From assembly GCF_012911015.1 (NCBI RefSeq), contig NZ_WVVV01000001.1, positions 434,001 through 498,000 of the forward strand: a DNA stretch of 64,000 nucleotides, given 5' to 3'. Position 1 is the first letter of the stretch. The number at the start of each line of letters is the position of its first letter. The DNA comes from Chelativorans sp. ZYF759. Its GTDB lineage: Bacteria > Pseudomonadota > Alphaproteobacteria > Rhizobiales > Rhizobiaceae. Positions 19,584-29,964 of this stretch are shown in pieces. Position numbers and translations under genes: made by a program. The notes under the pieces are model-generated. The model was not told where the DNA came from. It did not search any database and saw nothing but the letters and a program-made list of their open reading frames with translations.

Positions 19584-20852
19584 TCAGGGCACCGGCGGCA
19601 GATCATCGGCCTGGCGGGCCGTGAGGCGGACGGCTGCCGGTTCGGGCAGGCGTCGCCAGATCACCCATGACGCTATCGTCGCCAGCCCCATCAGCGGGAT
19701 GATGGTGGCATATGCCAGCAGAGGATCGCCCATCAGCCCGGCGATCAGCCCGCCCAGGAGACCGGTGACCATTTGCAGGAAGCCGCCGAGCGAGGCCGCA
19801 GCCCCGGCCATGGTCGGGAACGGCCCGAGCGCGGCCGTCGAAAGCGTGGGCAGGAAGAACGCCACGCCGACGCAATAGATCGCCACGGGGCCCATGATCG
19901 ACAGAACGCTCGGCTCTTCCTGAAGGAAGAAGGGCAGCGGCATCAGGAAGAGCGACGCCAGCACGACAGCCAGGCCGACCGGGATCAGCCGGTGCGAATG
20001 AAAACGCGACATGGCAAAGCGCATCATCAGATTGCCGGCTAGGAACGACATCGACTGGAACAGCATGGTGAAGCCGAAGGTGACCGGAGACAGGCCGAGC
20101 CGGTTCATCAGGATGAAGGGCAGGATCGTGGCCAGCGCGTAGATAGCGCCGATGGAGAAGGCCGGAATCATGCTGGCGGACATGAAGTAGAGATCGCCCA
20201 ACAGCATCCGGTACGAAGAGATCAGCGCCTTCGGCCGGATCCGCGACAGATCGCGCCCGACGGTCTCCACCATCGCGAAACGTGTCACCAGCAGGATGAT
20301 GACGGCCATGGCCAGCATCAGCAGGAAGATGGCCTGCCAACCCGCCAGTTCCATCACCACACCGCCCAGCACGGGCGAGAGCGAGGGACCCAGGCTCAGC
20401 ATCATGATGATGAGGTTCATGATGCGGACGGCCTTTTCGGTCGTGTAGAGATCGCGCACGATGGCCCGCGCCATGGCCAGGCCGACACCCGCGCCCACGC
20501 CCTGCAGGAAGCGTGCCGCGATCACGCCCTCGATGGTCGGCGCGAACAGACCGAGCAGCGTAGCCACCAGGTAGATGCCCATGAAGCCGTAGACGGCCGG
20601 CTTGCGCCCGAACCCGTCGGAAAGGGGTCCGCAGACCAGCTGCGAGATGGCAAAACCCGCGAAGTAGAAGGACAGGGTCAGCTTGACCATCGCTTCGGTC
20701 GTGGCGAAGGCGCGCACCATTTCGGGCATGGCCGGGGTGAAGAGCATCATCGACACGGGGCCGACCATGGTCAGAATGGCGCCCACGGCGGCGACGCGAC
20801 GCTCGCTCATGACGGGGGAGGCCAGGCGCGGCGCGGATTGGCGCAGGTTCAT
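19584..20852 (-). CDS. Bcr/CflA-type drug-resistance MFS transporter
   Basis: A 422-residue DHA1-type major facilitator protein of the Bcr/CflA family with about twelve hydrophobic segments. It shows the motif-A-like loop GPLSDGFGRKPA between TM2 and TM3 and the antiporter-type RFLQGVGAGVG region in TM5. It should be a proton-driven exporter of drugs or small metabolites in the inner membrane. The ATG overlaps the stop of the marR-type gene upstream (ATGA), so regulator and exporter form one translationally coupled operon. The substrate cannot be predicted. Confidence 0.92.
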   Translation of the reverse strand: MNLRQSAPRLASPVMSERRVAAVGAILTMVGPVSMMLFTPAMPEMVRAFATTEAMVKLTLSFYFAGFAISQLVCGPLSDGFGRKPAVYGFMGIYLVATLLGLFAPTIEGVIAARFLQGVGAGVGLAMARAIVRDLYTTEKAVRIMNLIIMMLSLGPSLSPVLGGVVMELAGWQAIFLLMLAMAVIILLVTRFAMVETVGRDLSRIRPKALISSYRMLLGDLYFMSASMIPAFSIGAIYALATILPFILMNRLGLSPVTFGFTMLFQSMSFLAGNLMMRFAMSRFHSHRLIPVGLAVVLASLFLMPLPFFLQEEPSVLSIMGPVAIYCVGVAFFLPTLSTAALGPFPTMAGAAASLGGFLQMVTGLLGGLIAGLMGDPLLAYATIIPLMGLATIASWVIWRRLPEPAAVRLTARQADDLPPVP

Positions 20853-21322
20853 GCTGCCGACCTCGCGCGCGTCGTCTCCTGGCGCTTCTCCCAGAGATTG
20901 GCTCTCAATCGTTTGAGCGTGGTCAGGAAATTGGCCCAGTCAGCTGGCGGAATGTCGGCTTCGACCTCCTTGCGCACGGCCTCGCCGACAGACCTGATGC
21001 GCAGAAGCACCTCGTCGGCTGCCTCCGTCATGGTCACGAGCTTGGCCCGGCGATCTGTCGGGTCCGGCTCGCGCACGACCAGGCCTTGCTCCTCGAGGCG
21101 ATCGAGATAGGAGGACAGCGTCATCGCCTCGACTCCCATGCGCTCGGCAAGGACCGCCTGGCGCACCGGCCACGCGCGTGCCACGTGGGAGAGTGCACGC
21201 GCTTCGCCCGGCGTGATGCCGAGACTCTCGGCCGCGATGACGCGATCGAACTCAGCACGCAACAGACGCGCGGCGTCGGTGATCAGAAAGCCGAGGGCTT
21301 CGTCGTCGGGGCGGTAAGCCAT
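20849..21322 (-). CDS. MarR-family transcriptional regulator
   Basis: A 157-residue MarR protein with the winged helix-turn-helix region (TPGEARALSHVARAWPVRQAVLAERMGVEAMTL, about 35-65) and the wing signature DRLEEQGLVVREPDPTDRRAK, followed by the C-terminal dimerisation helix. Such proteins repress linked efflux genes and release DNA on binding small aromatic ligands. The coupled exporter and an inverted repeat in its promoter support local autoregulation. Confidence 0.93.
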   Translation of the reverse strand: MAYRPDDEALGFLITDAARLLRAEFDRVIAAESLGITPGEARALSHVARAWPVRQAVLAERMGVEAMTLSSYLDRLEEQGLVVREPDPTDRRAKLVTMTEAADEVLLRIRSVGEAVRKEVEADIPPADWANFLTTLKRLRANLWEKRQETTRARSAA

Positions 21323-21341
21323 TTGATAAGGACCACTTAAT

Positions 21342-21377
21342 ATAAGCTCTACTTAGCTTATGCGCGACGGATGTCAA
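21342..21377 (-). promoter_or_regulatory. Putative promoter and MarR operator
   Basis: On the minus strand a perfect -35 TTGACA (21372-21377) is followed 10 bases later by the inverted repeat ATAAGC-N8-GCTTAT (21342-21361), which would cover the -10 region and sits about 20 bases before the marR-type start codon. No clean -10 hexamer is present. The repeat is a good operator candidate; binding is inferred. Confidence 0.45.
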
Positions 21378-21463
21378 TGCTGCCCTCGTCCCGTTGATCC
21401 CGCCGCCCCTCTTGCCTAACTGAGGCCGGTAGTCCGCCTCCTCCCTTGAGCGAAAGAACCCAC

Positions 21464-23518
21464 ATGACCAACCATTCCGAAGTCGATTTTGACGCGAACC
21501 CGTTGACGAGCTGGGGCGGACCGCATGGCTTGCCGGCCTTCGAGCAGCTTTCGGAAGATGATTTCGCCGCGACCATCGAGGCCGCGCTGGAGGCTCACGC
21601 AGAAGAGATCGATCGGATCGCGCAAAATCCCGCGGCCCCGGACATCGACAACACGCTGGCCGCACTCGAACTGGCGGGCAAGCCGCTGGGCCGCGCCTCC
21701 GCCATCTTCTGGGTTCGGGCAGGCGCGCATACGAGCGACACGATCCAGGCGCTCGAGCGCAAGCTCTCGCCGCTGATGGCCCGTCACTTCTCCGCCATCC
21801 ACATGAACGAGGCGCTGTTTGCGCGCATCGATGCGCTCTACGACAATCGCGAGGCCCTCGGCCTCGATGCCGAGACCGACCGCGTGCTGGAGAAGACCTG
21901 GAAGCGCTTCGTGAAGGCCGGCGCAAGGCTCGGTGCGGAGGCCAAGAATCGGCTGGCCGCGATCAACGAGGAACTGGCGGGGCTGGGCACGCAGTTTGGC
22001 CAGAACGTGCTTGCCGATGAAAAGAACTGGGCCGTCTTCATCGACGAAGCCGATCTTGATGGTCTGCCGGAATTCGTGCGCGATTCGATGGCCGAGGCAG
22101 CTGCCTCGCGCGGTCAGGAGGGGCGTTTCGCGATCACGCTGTCACGCTCGATCTATGAGCCTTTCATGGCGTTCTCGACCCGGTCGGACCTGCGCGAGCA
22201 GGCTTTTCGGGGCTTCACCGGCCGCGGCCGCATGGGGGGAGAAAGCGACAATGCCGAGATCGTGGCGAGAACGCTGAAGCTCCGCGCCGAGAAGGCGCGG
22301 CTGCTGGGCTACGACACCTATGCGGATCTCAAGCTCGAAGACACGATGGCCAAGACCCCCGATGCCGTGATGGGCCTGCTCGAGCCGGTTTGGGAGAAAG
22401 CCGTTGCCCGGGCCGAAGCCGACGCTGCCGAAATGCGTTCCATCGCCGCCGGAGACGGCCACAACCGCCAGATCGAAGCCTGGGACTGGCGCCATTTCGC
22501 CGAAAAGCTCCGGCTCCGGAAGCATGATTTCGACGAAGGCCAGCTGAAGCCATATCTGAAGCTCGACAACGTCATCGCGGCCAGCTTCGATGTGGCAGGC
22601 CGTCTCTTCGGATTGAGCTTCGAAGAGAAGAGTGGAATTCCGGCCTGGCATGAGGACGTCCGCGTCTTCGAAGTGCGCAACGCCGATGGCAGTCACCGCG
22701 CCATGTTCCTGGCCGACTATTTCAACCGGCCGACCAAGCGCTCCGGCGCCTGGATGACCGGACTGCAGTCGGGCCACCGTCTGGGCGACGGGCAGTCCCC
22801 GATCATCGTCAACGTCATGAACTTCGCCAAGCCCGCCAAAGGGCAAGCCGCCCTACTCTCCATGGACGAGGCACGTACCCTGTTCCACGAATTCGGCCAT
22901 GCGCTGCACGGCATGCTGTCGGACGTCACCTGGCCGTCGATCTCGGGCACGTCCGTCGCGCGGGACTTCGTTGAACTCCCCTCGCAGCTCTACGAGCACT
23001 GGCTGACCGTGCCCGACATCATCCGCACGCATGCGGTTCATCATCGCACCGGCGAGCCGATGCCGCAGGCTCTGCTCGACAAGATGCTGGCCGCGCGCAA
23101 TTCGGATGCCGGCTTCGCCACGGTGGAATTTGCCGCGTCGGCGCTGGTGGACATGGCCTATCACGCGGCCGCCGAGCCGCCCGCCGATCCGCTGGCCTTC
23201 GAAGCGGAGACGCTGGAAAGGCTGGGCATGCCGGCAGCGATCGCCATGCGCCACGCCACGCCGCACTTCCTGCACGTCTTTTCCGGCGAGGGATATTCAG
23301 CCGGCTACTATTCCTACATGTGGTCGGAAGTGCTGGATGCCGATGCTTTTGCGGCCTTCGAGGAGACCGGCGATCATTTCGATGCGCAACTGGCGGAGAA
23401 GCTGCGCCGCCACATCTATTCGGCCGGGGGATCGCGGGATCCCGAAGAGCTTTACATCGCCTTTCGCGGGCGCTTGCCGAGCCCCGAGGCGATGATGGAA
23501 AAGCGCGGGCTCGCCTGA
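21464..23518 (+). CDS. M3-family oligopeptidase (PrlC/Dcp type)
   Basis: A 684-residue cytoplasmic zinc peptidase of family M3. It carries the HExxH zinc site in FHEFGHALHGMLSDV with the downstream ligand region, and C-terminal substrate-binding motifs such as FSGEGYSAGYYSYMWSEV. Family members degrade short peptides (oligopeptidase A, dipeptidyl carboxypeptidase); which of the two it is cannot be settled. ATG 21464 is preferred to the open frame reaching upstream to 21446. Its last codons and stop form part of a terminator hairpin shared with the convergent lpd. Confidence 0.95.
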   Translation: MTNHSEVDFDANPLTSWGGPHGLPAFEQLSEDDFAATIEAALEAHAEEIDRIAQNPAAPDIDNTLAALELAGKPLGRASAIFWVRAGAHTSDTIQALERKLSPLMARHFSAIHMNEALFARIDALYDNREALGLDAETDRVLEKTWKRFVKAGARLGAEAKNRLAAINEELAGLGTQFGQNVLADEKNWAVFIDEADLDGLPEFVRDSMAEAAASRGQEGRFAITLSRSIYEPFMAFSTRSDLREQAFRGFTGRGRMGGESDNAEIVARTLKLRAEKARLLGYDTYADLKLEDTMAKTPDAVMGLLEPVWEKAVARAEADAAEMRSIAAGDGHNRQIEAWDWRHFAEKLRLRKHDFDEGQLKPYLKLDNVIAASFDVAGRLFGLSFEEKSGIPAWHEDVRVFEVRNADGSHRAMFLADYFNRPTKRSGAWMTGLQSGHRLGDGQSPIIVNVMNFAKPAKGQAALLSMDEARTLFHEFGHALHGMLSDVTWPSISGTSVARDFVELPSQLYEHWLTVPDIIRTHAVHHRTGEPMPQALLDKMLAARNSDAGFATVEFAASALVDMAYHAAAEPPADPLAFEAETLERLGMPAAIAMRHATPHFLHVFSGEGYSAGYYSYMWSEVLDADAFAAFEETGDHFDAQLAEKLRRHIYSAGGSRDPEELYIAFRGRLPSPEAMMEKRGLA

Positions 23519-23526
23519 GCCCGCGC
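23503..23526. terminator. Bidirectional terminator overlapping the oligopeptidase stop
   Basis: A perfect ten-pair stem GCGCGGGCTC/GAGCCCGCGC with a GCCT loop is built from the last codons of the M3 peptidase gene; the TGA stop straddles loop and 3' arm. The minus-strand side is followed by TTTTCC and the plus-strand side by CTTTCG, so it serves lpd best. Confidence 0.75.
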
Positions 23527-23536
23527 CTTTCGATTC

Positions 23537-24943
23537 CTACATGTGCAGCGGCTTGAAGAAGGTCGCCAGCGCGGCTTCCTTGACCGTTTCCGACAGTGTC
23601 GGATGCGCGTGGCAGGTCCGCGCCAGATCCTCGGACGAACCGCCGAACTCCATCAGAACGGCCGCCTCGTGAATCATTTCGCCGGCGCCGAAGCCGACGA
23701 TGTGGACGCCCAGCACCCGGTCGGTCTTCTTGTCGGCGAGCACCTTCACGAAACCATCGGTCTGAAGCATCGCGCGGGCGCGGCCATTGGCCGAGAAGGG
23801 AAACTTGCCGGCCGCGTATTCGATGCCTTCGGCCTTGAGCTCTTCTTCGGTCTTGCCGACCGAGGCCACTTCCGGGCTCGTGTAGACGACGCTGGGAATG
23901 ACGCCGTAATTCACGTGGCCCTGCTGGCCGGCGATGATCTCGGCCACCGCGACGCCCTCGTCCTCGGCCTTGTGCGCCAGCATGGGACCGGCGATCACGT
24001 CGCCGATCGCATAGATGCCGGGGATCGAGGTGCGGTAGTGGTTGTCGGTGCGCACGCGGCCGCGCTCGTCGAGCACCACGCCCGCCTTGTCGAGGCCGAG
24101 GCTCTCGATGAACGGCTTGCGCCCGGTGGCAACAAGCACGACGTCGGCGTCGATCGTCTCCGCCTCGCCGCCCTTGACGGGTTCGAAGGTCACCTTGGCG
24201 CCGGACTTCGCCTTTTCGACGCCCGTCACCTTGGCGCCCAGCTTGAACTCCAGGCCCTGCTTGCCGAGAATGCGCTGGAACTGCTTGGCGACATCGCCAT
24301 CCATGCCGCCCAGGATCGTGTCCAGATATTCGACCACGGTCACCTTGGCGCCGAGGCGGGCCCAGACCGAGCCGAGCTCGAGGCCGATCACGCCGCCACC
24401 GACGACCACCAGATGACCGGGGACCTTGTCGAGGTCGAGCGCGCCGGTCGAGGTCACGATCACCTTCTCGTCGAACTTGACGTCGACGCCGGGTATGCCC
24501 GCGACATCCGAGCCGGTGGCGATGACTATGTTCTTCGCCTCGATGTCGCGGCTCTCGCCGTCCTTGTCCTTGACCGACAGCTTGCCGGCGCCGTGCACCG
24601 TGCCGGTGCCTTCGATCCAGTCGATCTTGTTCTTCTTGATGAGGAACTGCAGCCCCTTCACGTTGGCGTCGACGGTCGTGTCCTTATGGGCGAGCATCGC
24701 CTTGAGGTCGAGCTTGGGCGCGCCGACCTCGATGCCCAGAGCCGCGAAATTATGACCCGCCTCCATGAACATCTCGGAGGCGTACAGCAGTGCCTTGGAG
24801 GGAATGCAGCCGATATTGATGCAGGTGCCGCCGGGCGTTGCCCGCTTCTCCACCAGGGCGGTCTTCAGGCCGAGCTGCGCGGCCTTGATGGCGCAGACAT
24901 ATCCGCCCGGCCCCGCACCGATCACGACGACATCATAGCTCAT
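23537..24943 (-). CDS. lpd: Dihydrolipoamide dehydrogenase (E3)
   Basis: The FAD enzyme that reoxidises lipoyl groups of the 2-oxoacid dehydrogenase complexes. The 468-residue protein has the N-terminal FAD motif [18 protein letters not shown], the redox-active disulphide [16 protein letters not shown], the NAD-binding [13 protein letters not shown], and the C-terminal His-Glu catalytic pair in HAHPTLSE. Its place at the end of the mdh-sucCD-sucAB operon makes 2-oxoglutarate dehydrogenase the main partner. Confidence 0.97.
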   Translation of the reverse strand: MSYDVVVIGAGPGGYVCAIKAAQLGLKTALVEKRATPGGTCINIGCIPSKALLYASEMFMEAGHNFAALGIEVGAPKLDLKAMLAHKDTTVDANVKGLQFLIKKNKIDWIEGTGTVHGAGKLSVKDKDGESRDIEAKNIVIATGSDVAGIPGVDVKFDEKVIVTSTGALDLDKVPGHLVVVGGGVIGLELGSVWARLGAKVTVVEYLDTILGGMDGDVAKQFQRILGKQGLEFKLGAKVTGVEKAKSGAKVTFEPVKGGEAETIDADVVLVATGRKPFIESLGLDKAGVVLDERGRVRTDNHYRTSIPGIYAIGDVIAGPMLAHKAEDEGVAVAEIIAGQQGHVNYGVIPSVVYTSPEVASVGKTEEELKAEGIEYAAGKFPFSANGRARAMLQTDGFVKVLADKKTDRVLGVHIVGFGAGEMIHEAAVLMEFGGSSEDLARTCHAHPTLSETVKEAALATFFKPLHM

Positions 24944-24970
24944 GTTCGAGTTCCTTTCGATGATGGCGGG

Positions 24971-25519
24971 TCAGCTGGCGCAGCCCGTCCGTTCGAACAC
25001 CTCGAAGGGCAGATCGGCGATCTCGCCGGCTTCGAAGGCTTCGGTGAATGACAATTGCCAGGGCAGCCCGGGAAAGAGCAGCCGCTCCGCTGCCAGCTCG
25101 CTGGCGCCAGGGAGGAATCCGATCTCGCCTTCGGCATCGACGGCATAGACGATTCCCTGCCACAGTGTGCAGGCGTCGAGTTCGGTGGCGGTGGCGTCGC
25201 CCTGCGGACAGTCGTGCAGCAGGATCGCCTGGGGCCGTTCCACGCCTGTGCTCCAGATCACGATGCCCTCCAGCGCGATATCGCCGATCAGCATGTCGAA
25301 CCGGTTGCTGACACCGGGCGAAGCCGCATAGCCGGCGTCGAAGGAGATGACGGCGGTTCGGTCGAGATCGGCATAAAGTGCATCCGACTGCAGGCATTCG
25401 GCGTCCTGCGCCACGGCGGCCAGCGGCATCAGCGCGCAGGCCGTCATGACAAGGCCCCGGGCGAGGCGCCGCCGCGTGGGTGTGGCCTGCCGTTTGCGGG
25501 CATCGGTCGGACGGGACAC
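24971..25519 (-). CDS. Hypothetical secreted cysteine-containing protein inside the TCA operon
   Basis: I do not recognise this 182-residue protein. It has an arginine-rich N-terminus (TRRRLARGL) followed by a hydrophobic stretch and an Ala-x-Ala cleavage region near residue 37, so it should be exported; the RR arrangement loosely resembles a Tat signal. The mature part is acidic and has four cysteines (ECLQ, HDCPQ, DACTL, TGCAS), suggesting two disulphides in the periplasm. The GTG start has AGAGGA five bases upstream. It sits between sucB and lpd with short gaps on both sides and is probably co-transcribed with them. Confidence 0.75.
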   Translation of the reverse strand: MSRPTDARKRQATPTRRRLARGLVMTACALMPLAAVAQDAECLQSDALYADLDRTAVISFDAGYAASPGVSNRFDMLIGDIALEGIVIWSTGVERPQAILLHDCPQGDATATELDACTLWQGIVYAVDAEGEIGFLPGASELAAERLLFPGLPWQLSFTEAFEAGEIADLPFEVFERTGCAS

Positions 25520-25558
25520 GCTATCCTCTCGGCTCGACGATGCGACCGGCCCTCTCGA

Positions 25559-26779
25559 TCAAAGATCGAGAACCAGCCGCTCGGGATCTTCCAGCACTTC
25601 CTTGACGCGCACCAGGAAGGTGACGGCTTCCTTGCCGTCGACGATGCGGTGGTCGTAGGAAAGCGCCAGATACATCATCGGACGGATGACGATCTGACCG
25701 CCGACCACGACAGGCCGCTCCTGGATCTTGTGCATGCCCAGAATGCCGGACTGCGGGGCGTTCAGGATCGGTGTCGACATCAGCGAACCGTAGACGCCGC
25801 CATTCGAGATGGTGAAGGTGCCGCCCTGCATGTCGGCCATCGACAGCTTGCCGTCGCGTGCGGCCAGACCGAGCCGGCCGATCTCCGCCTCGATTTCGGC
25901 GATGGTCATCTGGTCGGCATCGCGCACCACCGGCACGACGAGGCCCTTGTCGGTGCCGACGGCGACGCCGATATGGGCGTAGTTCTTGTAGATGATGTCG
26001 GTGCCGTCGATCTCAGCGTTGACGGCCGGGATTTCCTTCAGCGCCTGGCAGACGGCCTTGGTGAAGAAGCCCATGAAGCCGAGCTTCACGCCGTGCTTCT
26101 TCTCGAAGAGATCCTTGTACTTCTTGCGCATTTCCATGACCGGCTGCATGTCCACCTCGTTGAAGGTGGTCAGCATGGCGGCGGTCGCCTGCGCGTCCTT
26201 CAGGCGCCGCGCGATCGTCTGGCGCAGGCGGGTCATCTTGACCCTCTCCTCGCGCTCGCCGTCTTCGGCGGGCGAGGGTGCGCGCGCAGCCTTGGGCGCC
26301 TCGGCAGCGGGCGCGGAGGTGCCCTTGGCGATGGCACCCATCACGTCTTCCTTGAGGATCTGGCCGCGCTTGCCGGAGCCCTCGACCTGATCGGCCGACA
26401 CGTCCTTCTCGGCCATCATCTTGGCGGCAGAAGGCGCGGGCGGCATGTCGCCCGACTTCGATGCGCCATCGGATTTGGCCGGGGCGGCCTCGGCCTTCTT
26501 CTCTTCCTTGGCGGGCTTGTCTTCCTTCTTGGCGGGCGCATCGCCCGCGGAGATCGATCCGAGAAGCGCGCCGACCTCGACGGTTTCGCCTTCCTGCACC
26601 GTGATCTCGGCCAGCGTGCCGGCTGCAGGCGCGGGAACCTCGACGGTCACCTTGTCGGTCTCGAGTTCGACGATCGGTTCGTCGGCCTTGATGGCCTCGC
26701 CCGCCTTCTTGAACCATTTGCCGACAGTCGCCTCGGAGACGGATTCGCCAAGGGTGGGGACGCGGATTTCGGTAGCCAT
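25559..26779 (-). CDS. sucB: 2-oxoglutarate dehydrogenase E2 (dihydrolipoyl succinyltransferase)
   Basis: The E2 core transfers succinyl from lipoyl-lysine to CoA. The 406-residue protein starts [13 protein letters not shown] and has one lipoyl domain (lipoylated Lys in [11 protein letters not shown], about residue 43), an Ala/Lys/Glu-rich linker, an E1/E3-binding domain (about 110-145), and a catalytic domain with [10 protein letters not shown] containing the active-site His and Asp. The open frame upstream of the ATG at 26779 is not conserved. sucA lies 37 bases upstream. Confidence 0.97.
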   Translation of the reverse strand: MATEIRVPTLGESVSEATVGKWFKKAGEAIKADEPIVELETDKVTVEVPAPAAGTLAEITVQEGETVEVGALLGSISAGDAPAKKEDKPAKEEKKAEAAPAKSDGASKSGDMPPAPSAAKMMAEKDVSADQVEGSGKRGQILKEDVMGAIAKGTSAPAAEAPKAARAPSPAEDGEREERVKMTRLRQTIARRLKDAQATAAMLTTFNEVDMQPVMEMRKKYKDLFEKKHGVKLGFMGFFTKAVCQALKEIPAVNAEIDGTDIIYKNYAHIGVAVGTDKGLVVPVVRDADQMTIAEIEAEIGRLGLAARDGKLSMADMQGGTFTISNGGVYGSLMSTPILNAPQSGILGMHKIQERPVVVGGQIVIRPMMYLALSYDHRIVDGKEAVTFLVRVKEVLEDPERLVLDL

Positions 26780-26816
26780 GTGATTTGTTCCGTTGCCTGA
26801 ATTCGCCGTCGGTTGA

Positions 26817-29807
26817 TCAGTTCTCGCCCAGCGCGTCCTCGAGGAAGGCCTCGAGCTGCACCAGGTGCTTGGACATGAGGCCCGTCGCGGGCGATGCCGC
26901 GGCCGGGCGCCCGGCATAGCGGGCGCGCTTGTGCTTGGCCTCGATATGCGCCAGCACCCATTCAAGATAGGGCTCGATGAAGCTCCAGGAACCCATGTTC
27001 TTGGGCTCTTCCTGGCACCACACCATCTCGGCGTTGCGGAAGCGCGAAAGCTCGTTGATCAGCGCCTTGGCCGGGAAGGGATAGAGCTGCTCGACGCGCA
27101 GCAGGTAGACGTCGTTGACGCCCCGCTTCTCGCGCTCCTCGTAGAGGTCGTAGTAGACCTTGCCCGAACACAAGACGACGCGACGGATCTTGGAATCCTT
27201 CACCAGCTTGATGGGCTGGTCCTTCAGGTATTCGGCGTCGTCCCAGAGCAGGCGGTGGAAAGAGCTCTCGCCCGACATCTCGGCCAGGGTCGAGACCGCG
27301 CGCTTGTGGCGCAGCAGCGACTTCGGCGTCATCAGGATGAGCGGCTTGCGGAAATCGCGCTTCAACTGCCGGCGCAGGATGTGGAAGTAGTTGGCCGGCG
27401 TCGAAACGTTGGCAACCTGCATGTTGTCTTCCGCGCACATCTGCAAGAAACGCTCGAGACGGGCAGAGGAATGCTCCGGACCCTGCCCCTCATAGCCATG
27501 CGGCAGAAGGCACACGAGACCCGACATGCGCAGCCACTTGCGCTCGCCCGACGAGATGAACTGGTCGAACAGCACCTGGGCGCCATTGGCGAAGTCGCCG
27601 AACTGCGCTTCCCAGAGGGTCAGTGCGCGGGGTTCGGCGAGGCTGAACCCGTATTCGAAGCCCAGCACCGCCTCTTCCGAGAGCATCGAGTTGATGACTT
27701 CGTAGTGGCCCTGCTGAGGTCCTAGATTGTTGAGCGAGATGAAACGGCTCTCGTCACGCTGGTCGTAGAGGACCGAGTGGCGCTGGGAAAAGGTGCCGCG
27801 CTCGGAATCCTGGCCCGACAGACGGATCGGGTTGCCGTCCATGAGGATCGAGGCGAATGCCAGTGCCTCGCCGGTCGCCCAGTCGATACCTTCTCCGGTC
27901 TCGATCGCCTTCTTGCGGTTGTCGAGAAAGCGTTGGATCGTCCGGTGGACTTCGAAATCCTCCGGCACGTCGGTCAGCTTCTTGCCGAGCTCCTTGAGCG
28001 ACTTCACCGGAACGGCGGTCTTGCCGCGGCGCTGTTCGTCCTGATTGTCGGCCGTGCGCAGTCCCGTCCAGGCGCCATCCAGCCAGTCGGCCTTGTTGGG
28101 ACGGTAGTTCTGGCCCGCCTCGAACTCGCCTTCCAGATGAGCACGCCAATCGGCCTTCATCTGGTCGACTTCGTCCTCGGTCAGCAGACCCTCCTCGATC
28201 AGCTTCCTGGAGTAGATCTGCACCGTCGTCTGATGAGAACGGATGTTGCGGTACATGACCGGCTGGGTGAACGCAGGCTCGTCGCCCTCGTTGTGGCCGA
28301 AGCGCCGGTAGCAGAACATGTCGATGACGACCGGCTTCTGGAACTTCATCCGGAACTCGATCGCCACCTTCGCGGCGTAGACCACGGCTTCCGGATCGTC
28401 GCCATTGACGTGGAAGATCGGTGCCTCGATCATCTTCGCCACGTCGGACGGATAGGGTGAGGAGCGCGAAAAGCGCGGATTGGTGGTGAAGCCGATCTGG
28501 TTGTTGATGATGAAGTGCACGGAACCCGCCACGCGGTGGCCGCGCAGCCCGGAGAGGCCGAAGCACTCCGCCACGACACCCTGGCCGGCGAAAGCCGCAT
28601 CGCCGTGCAGCAGCAGCGGCAGAACCTTGGCACGCTCCTCGATCGGCACGACCTCCTCGCGCTTGCGGCCGAAGATCTGGTCCTGCTTGGCGCGGGCCTT
28701 GCCCATCACAACCGGGTTGACGATCTCCAGATGCGACGGGTTGGCCGTCAGCGAAAGATGGACGTTGTTGCCGTCGAACTCGCGGTCCGAGGAGGCGCCC
28801 AGATGGTACTTCACGTCGCCAGAGCCTTCCACGTCGTCGGGCGTGAAGGAGCCGCCCTTGAATTCGTGGAAAATGGCACGGTGCGGCTTGGCCATGACCT
28901 GGGACAGAACGTTGAGGCGGCCGCGATGGGCCATGCCGAGCACGATCTCCTTCAGCCCCATGGCGCCGCCGCGCTTGATGATCTGTTCCAGCGCGGGGAT
29001 CAGCGCTTCGCCGCCGTCGAGACCGAAGCGCTTGGTGCCCTTGTACTTTACGTCGATGAACTGTTCGAAACCCTCGGCCTCGATCAGCTTCTGGAGGATG
29101 GCGATCTTTCCGCGCGGCGAAAATTCGATGGCCTTGTCCGGACCCTCGATGCGCTCCTGAATCCAGCCCTTCTCGTCCGGGTTGGAGATGTGCATGAACT
29201 CGACGCCGAGCGTGGAGCAGTAGGTCCGGCGCAGGATGTCGAGCATCTCGCGAACGGTGGCGAATTCCAGACCCAGCACGTGGTCGATGAAGATCGGGCG
29301 GTCATAGTCGGCTTCCGTGAAGCCGTAGGCCTCGGGCGAAAGCTCGTCATAGTCTTCCTTCTCCTCGGCCATGCCGAGCGGATCGAGATCGGCGTGCAGA
29401 TGGCCGCGCATGCGATAGGCGCGGATCATCATGATGGCACGGACCGAATCGCGCGTGGCGCGCAGGACATCTTCCCCGGAAAGGGCAAGACCATTCGCGC
29501 CGGCCTTTTCCTTCACCTTGGTCGCGATGTGCTTTTCGACCTGGCTCCAGTCGCCATCGAGCGCGGAGACGAGTTCGCCATTGGCTGCCGGTGGCCAGCC
29601 TGGCTTCTGCCAGGTCGCGCCCTGCGCATTGCGGGCGACGTCGGCAGCGTCGTCCTTCAGGCTGGAAAAGAAGCCTCGCCACTCGTCGTCGACGCTGTCG
29701 GGCTGCTCCTGCCACTGGGCATAGAGTTCCTCGATATAGTCGGCATTGCCGCCATAGAGGAAAGAGGTCAGGGAAAACTGATCGTTGGCCTGGTCTTGTC
29801 GTGCCAT
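26817..29807 (-). CDS. sucA: 2-oxoglutarate dehydrogenase E1
   Basis: E1 decarboxylates 2-oxoglutarate using thiamine diphosphate and succinylates the E2 lipoyl group. The 996-residue protein starts [20 protein letters not shown] and contains the N-terminal E2-binding region, the substrate-site HRGRLNVL, the ThDP motif [19 protein letters not shown] and the C-terminal transketolase-like domain ([20 protein letters not shown]). ATG 29807 aligns with the family start; AAGGA is very close to it (one base spacing), and a further in-frame extension upstream lacks conservation. It belongs to the sucCD-sucAB series. Confidence 0.97.
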   Translation of the reverse strand: MARQDQANDQFSLTSFLYGGNADYIEELYAQWQEQPDSVDDEWRGFFSSLKDDAADVARNAQGATWQKPGWPPAANGELVSALDGDWSQVEKHIATKVKEKAGANGLALSGEDVLRATRDSVRAIMMIRAYRMRGHLHADLDPLGMAEEKEDYDELSPEAYGFTEADYDRPIFIDHVLGLEFATVREMLDILRRTYCSTLGVEFMHISNPDEKGWIQERIEGPDKAIEFSPRGKIAILQKLIEAEGFEQFIDVKYKGTKRFGLDGGEALIPALEQIIKRGGAMGLKEIVLGMAHRGRLNVLSQVMAKPHRAIFHEFKGGSFTPDDVEGSGDVKYHLGASSDREFDGNNVHLSLTANPSHLEIVNPVVMGKARAKQDQIFGRKREEVVPIEERAKVLPLLLHGDAAFAGQGVVAECFGLSGLRGHRVAGSVHFIINNQIGFTTNPRFSRSSPYPSDVAKMIEAPIFHVNGDDPEAVVYAAKVAIEFRMKFQKPVVIDMFCYRRFGHNEGDEPAFTQPVMYRNIRSHQTTVQIYSRKLIEEGLLTEDEVDQMKADWRAHLEGEFEAGQNYRPNKADWLDGAWTGLRTADNQDEQRRGKTAVPVKSLKELGKKLTDVPEDFEVHRTIQRFLDNRKKAIETGEGIDWATGEALAFASILMDGNPIRLSGQDSERGTFSQRHSVLYDQRDESRFISLNNLGPQQGHYEVINSMLSEEAVLGFEYGFSLAEPRALTLWEAQFGDFANGAQVLFDQFISSGERKWLRMSGLVCLLPHGYEGQGPEHSSARLERFLQMCAEDNMQVANVSTPANYFHILRRQLKRDFRKPLILMTPKSLLRHKRAVSTLAEMSGESSFHRLLWDDAEYLKDQPIKLVKDSKIRRVVLCSGKVYYDLYEEREKRGVNDVYLLRVEQLYPFPAKALINELSRFRNAEMVWCQEEPKNMGSWSFIEPYLEWVLAHIEAKHKRARYAGRPAAASPATGLMSKHLVQLEAFLEDALGEN

Positions 29808-29890
29808 GTCCTTGTCGGAGCTTCCGCCCCGTCTCCTGCGCATGTGGCGGGTACGGCCCGATCGGCCTCCCGCCACCTTGTTCCCCTTGC

Positions 29891-29914
29891 GGGGCGTTTA
29901 AGGCGCCCCTTTTT
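29891..29914 (+). terminator. Terminator-like hairpin, antisense to the suc operon
   Basis: In the gap between sucD and sucA (both minus strand) the plus strand reads GGGGCG-loop-CGCCCC followed by TTTTT, the form of a Rho-independent terminator for antisense transcription. Read on the minus strand it is an ordinary hairpin in the sucA leader without a U-run. Confidence 0.4.
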
Positions 29915-29964
29915 GCCACCGATTGCGCCGCTCAAATGGCAGAGACGGCGAAATCGGCCCGTGG

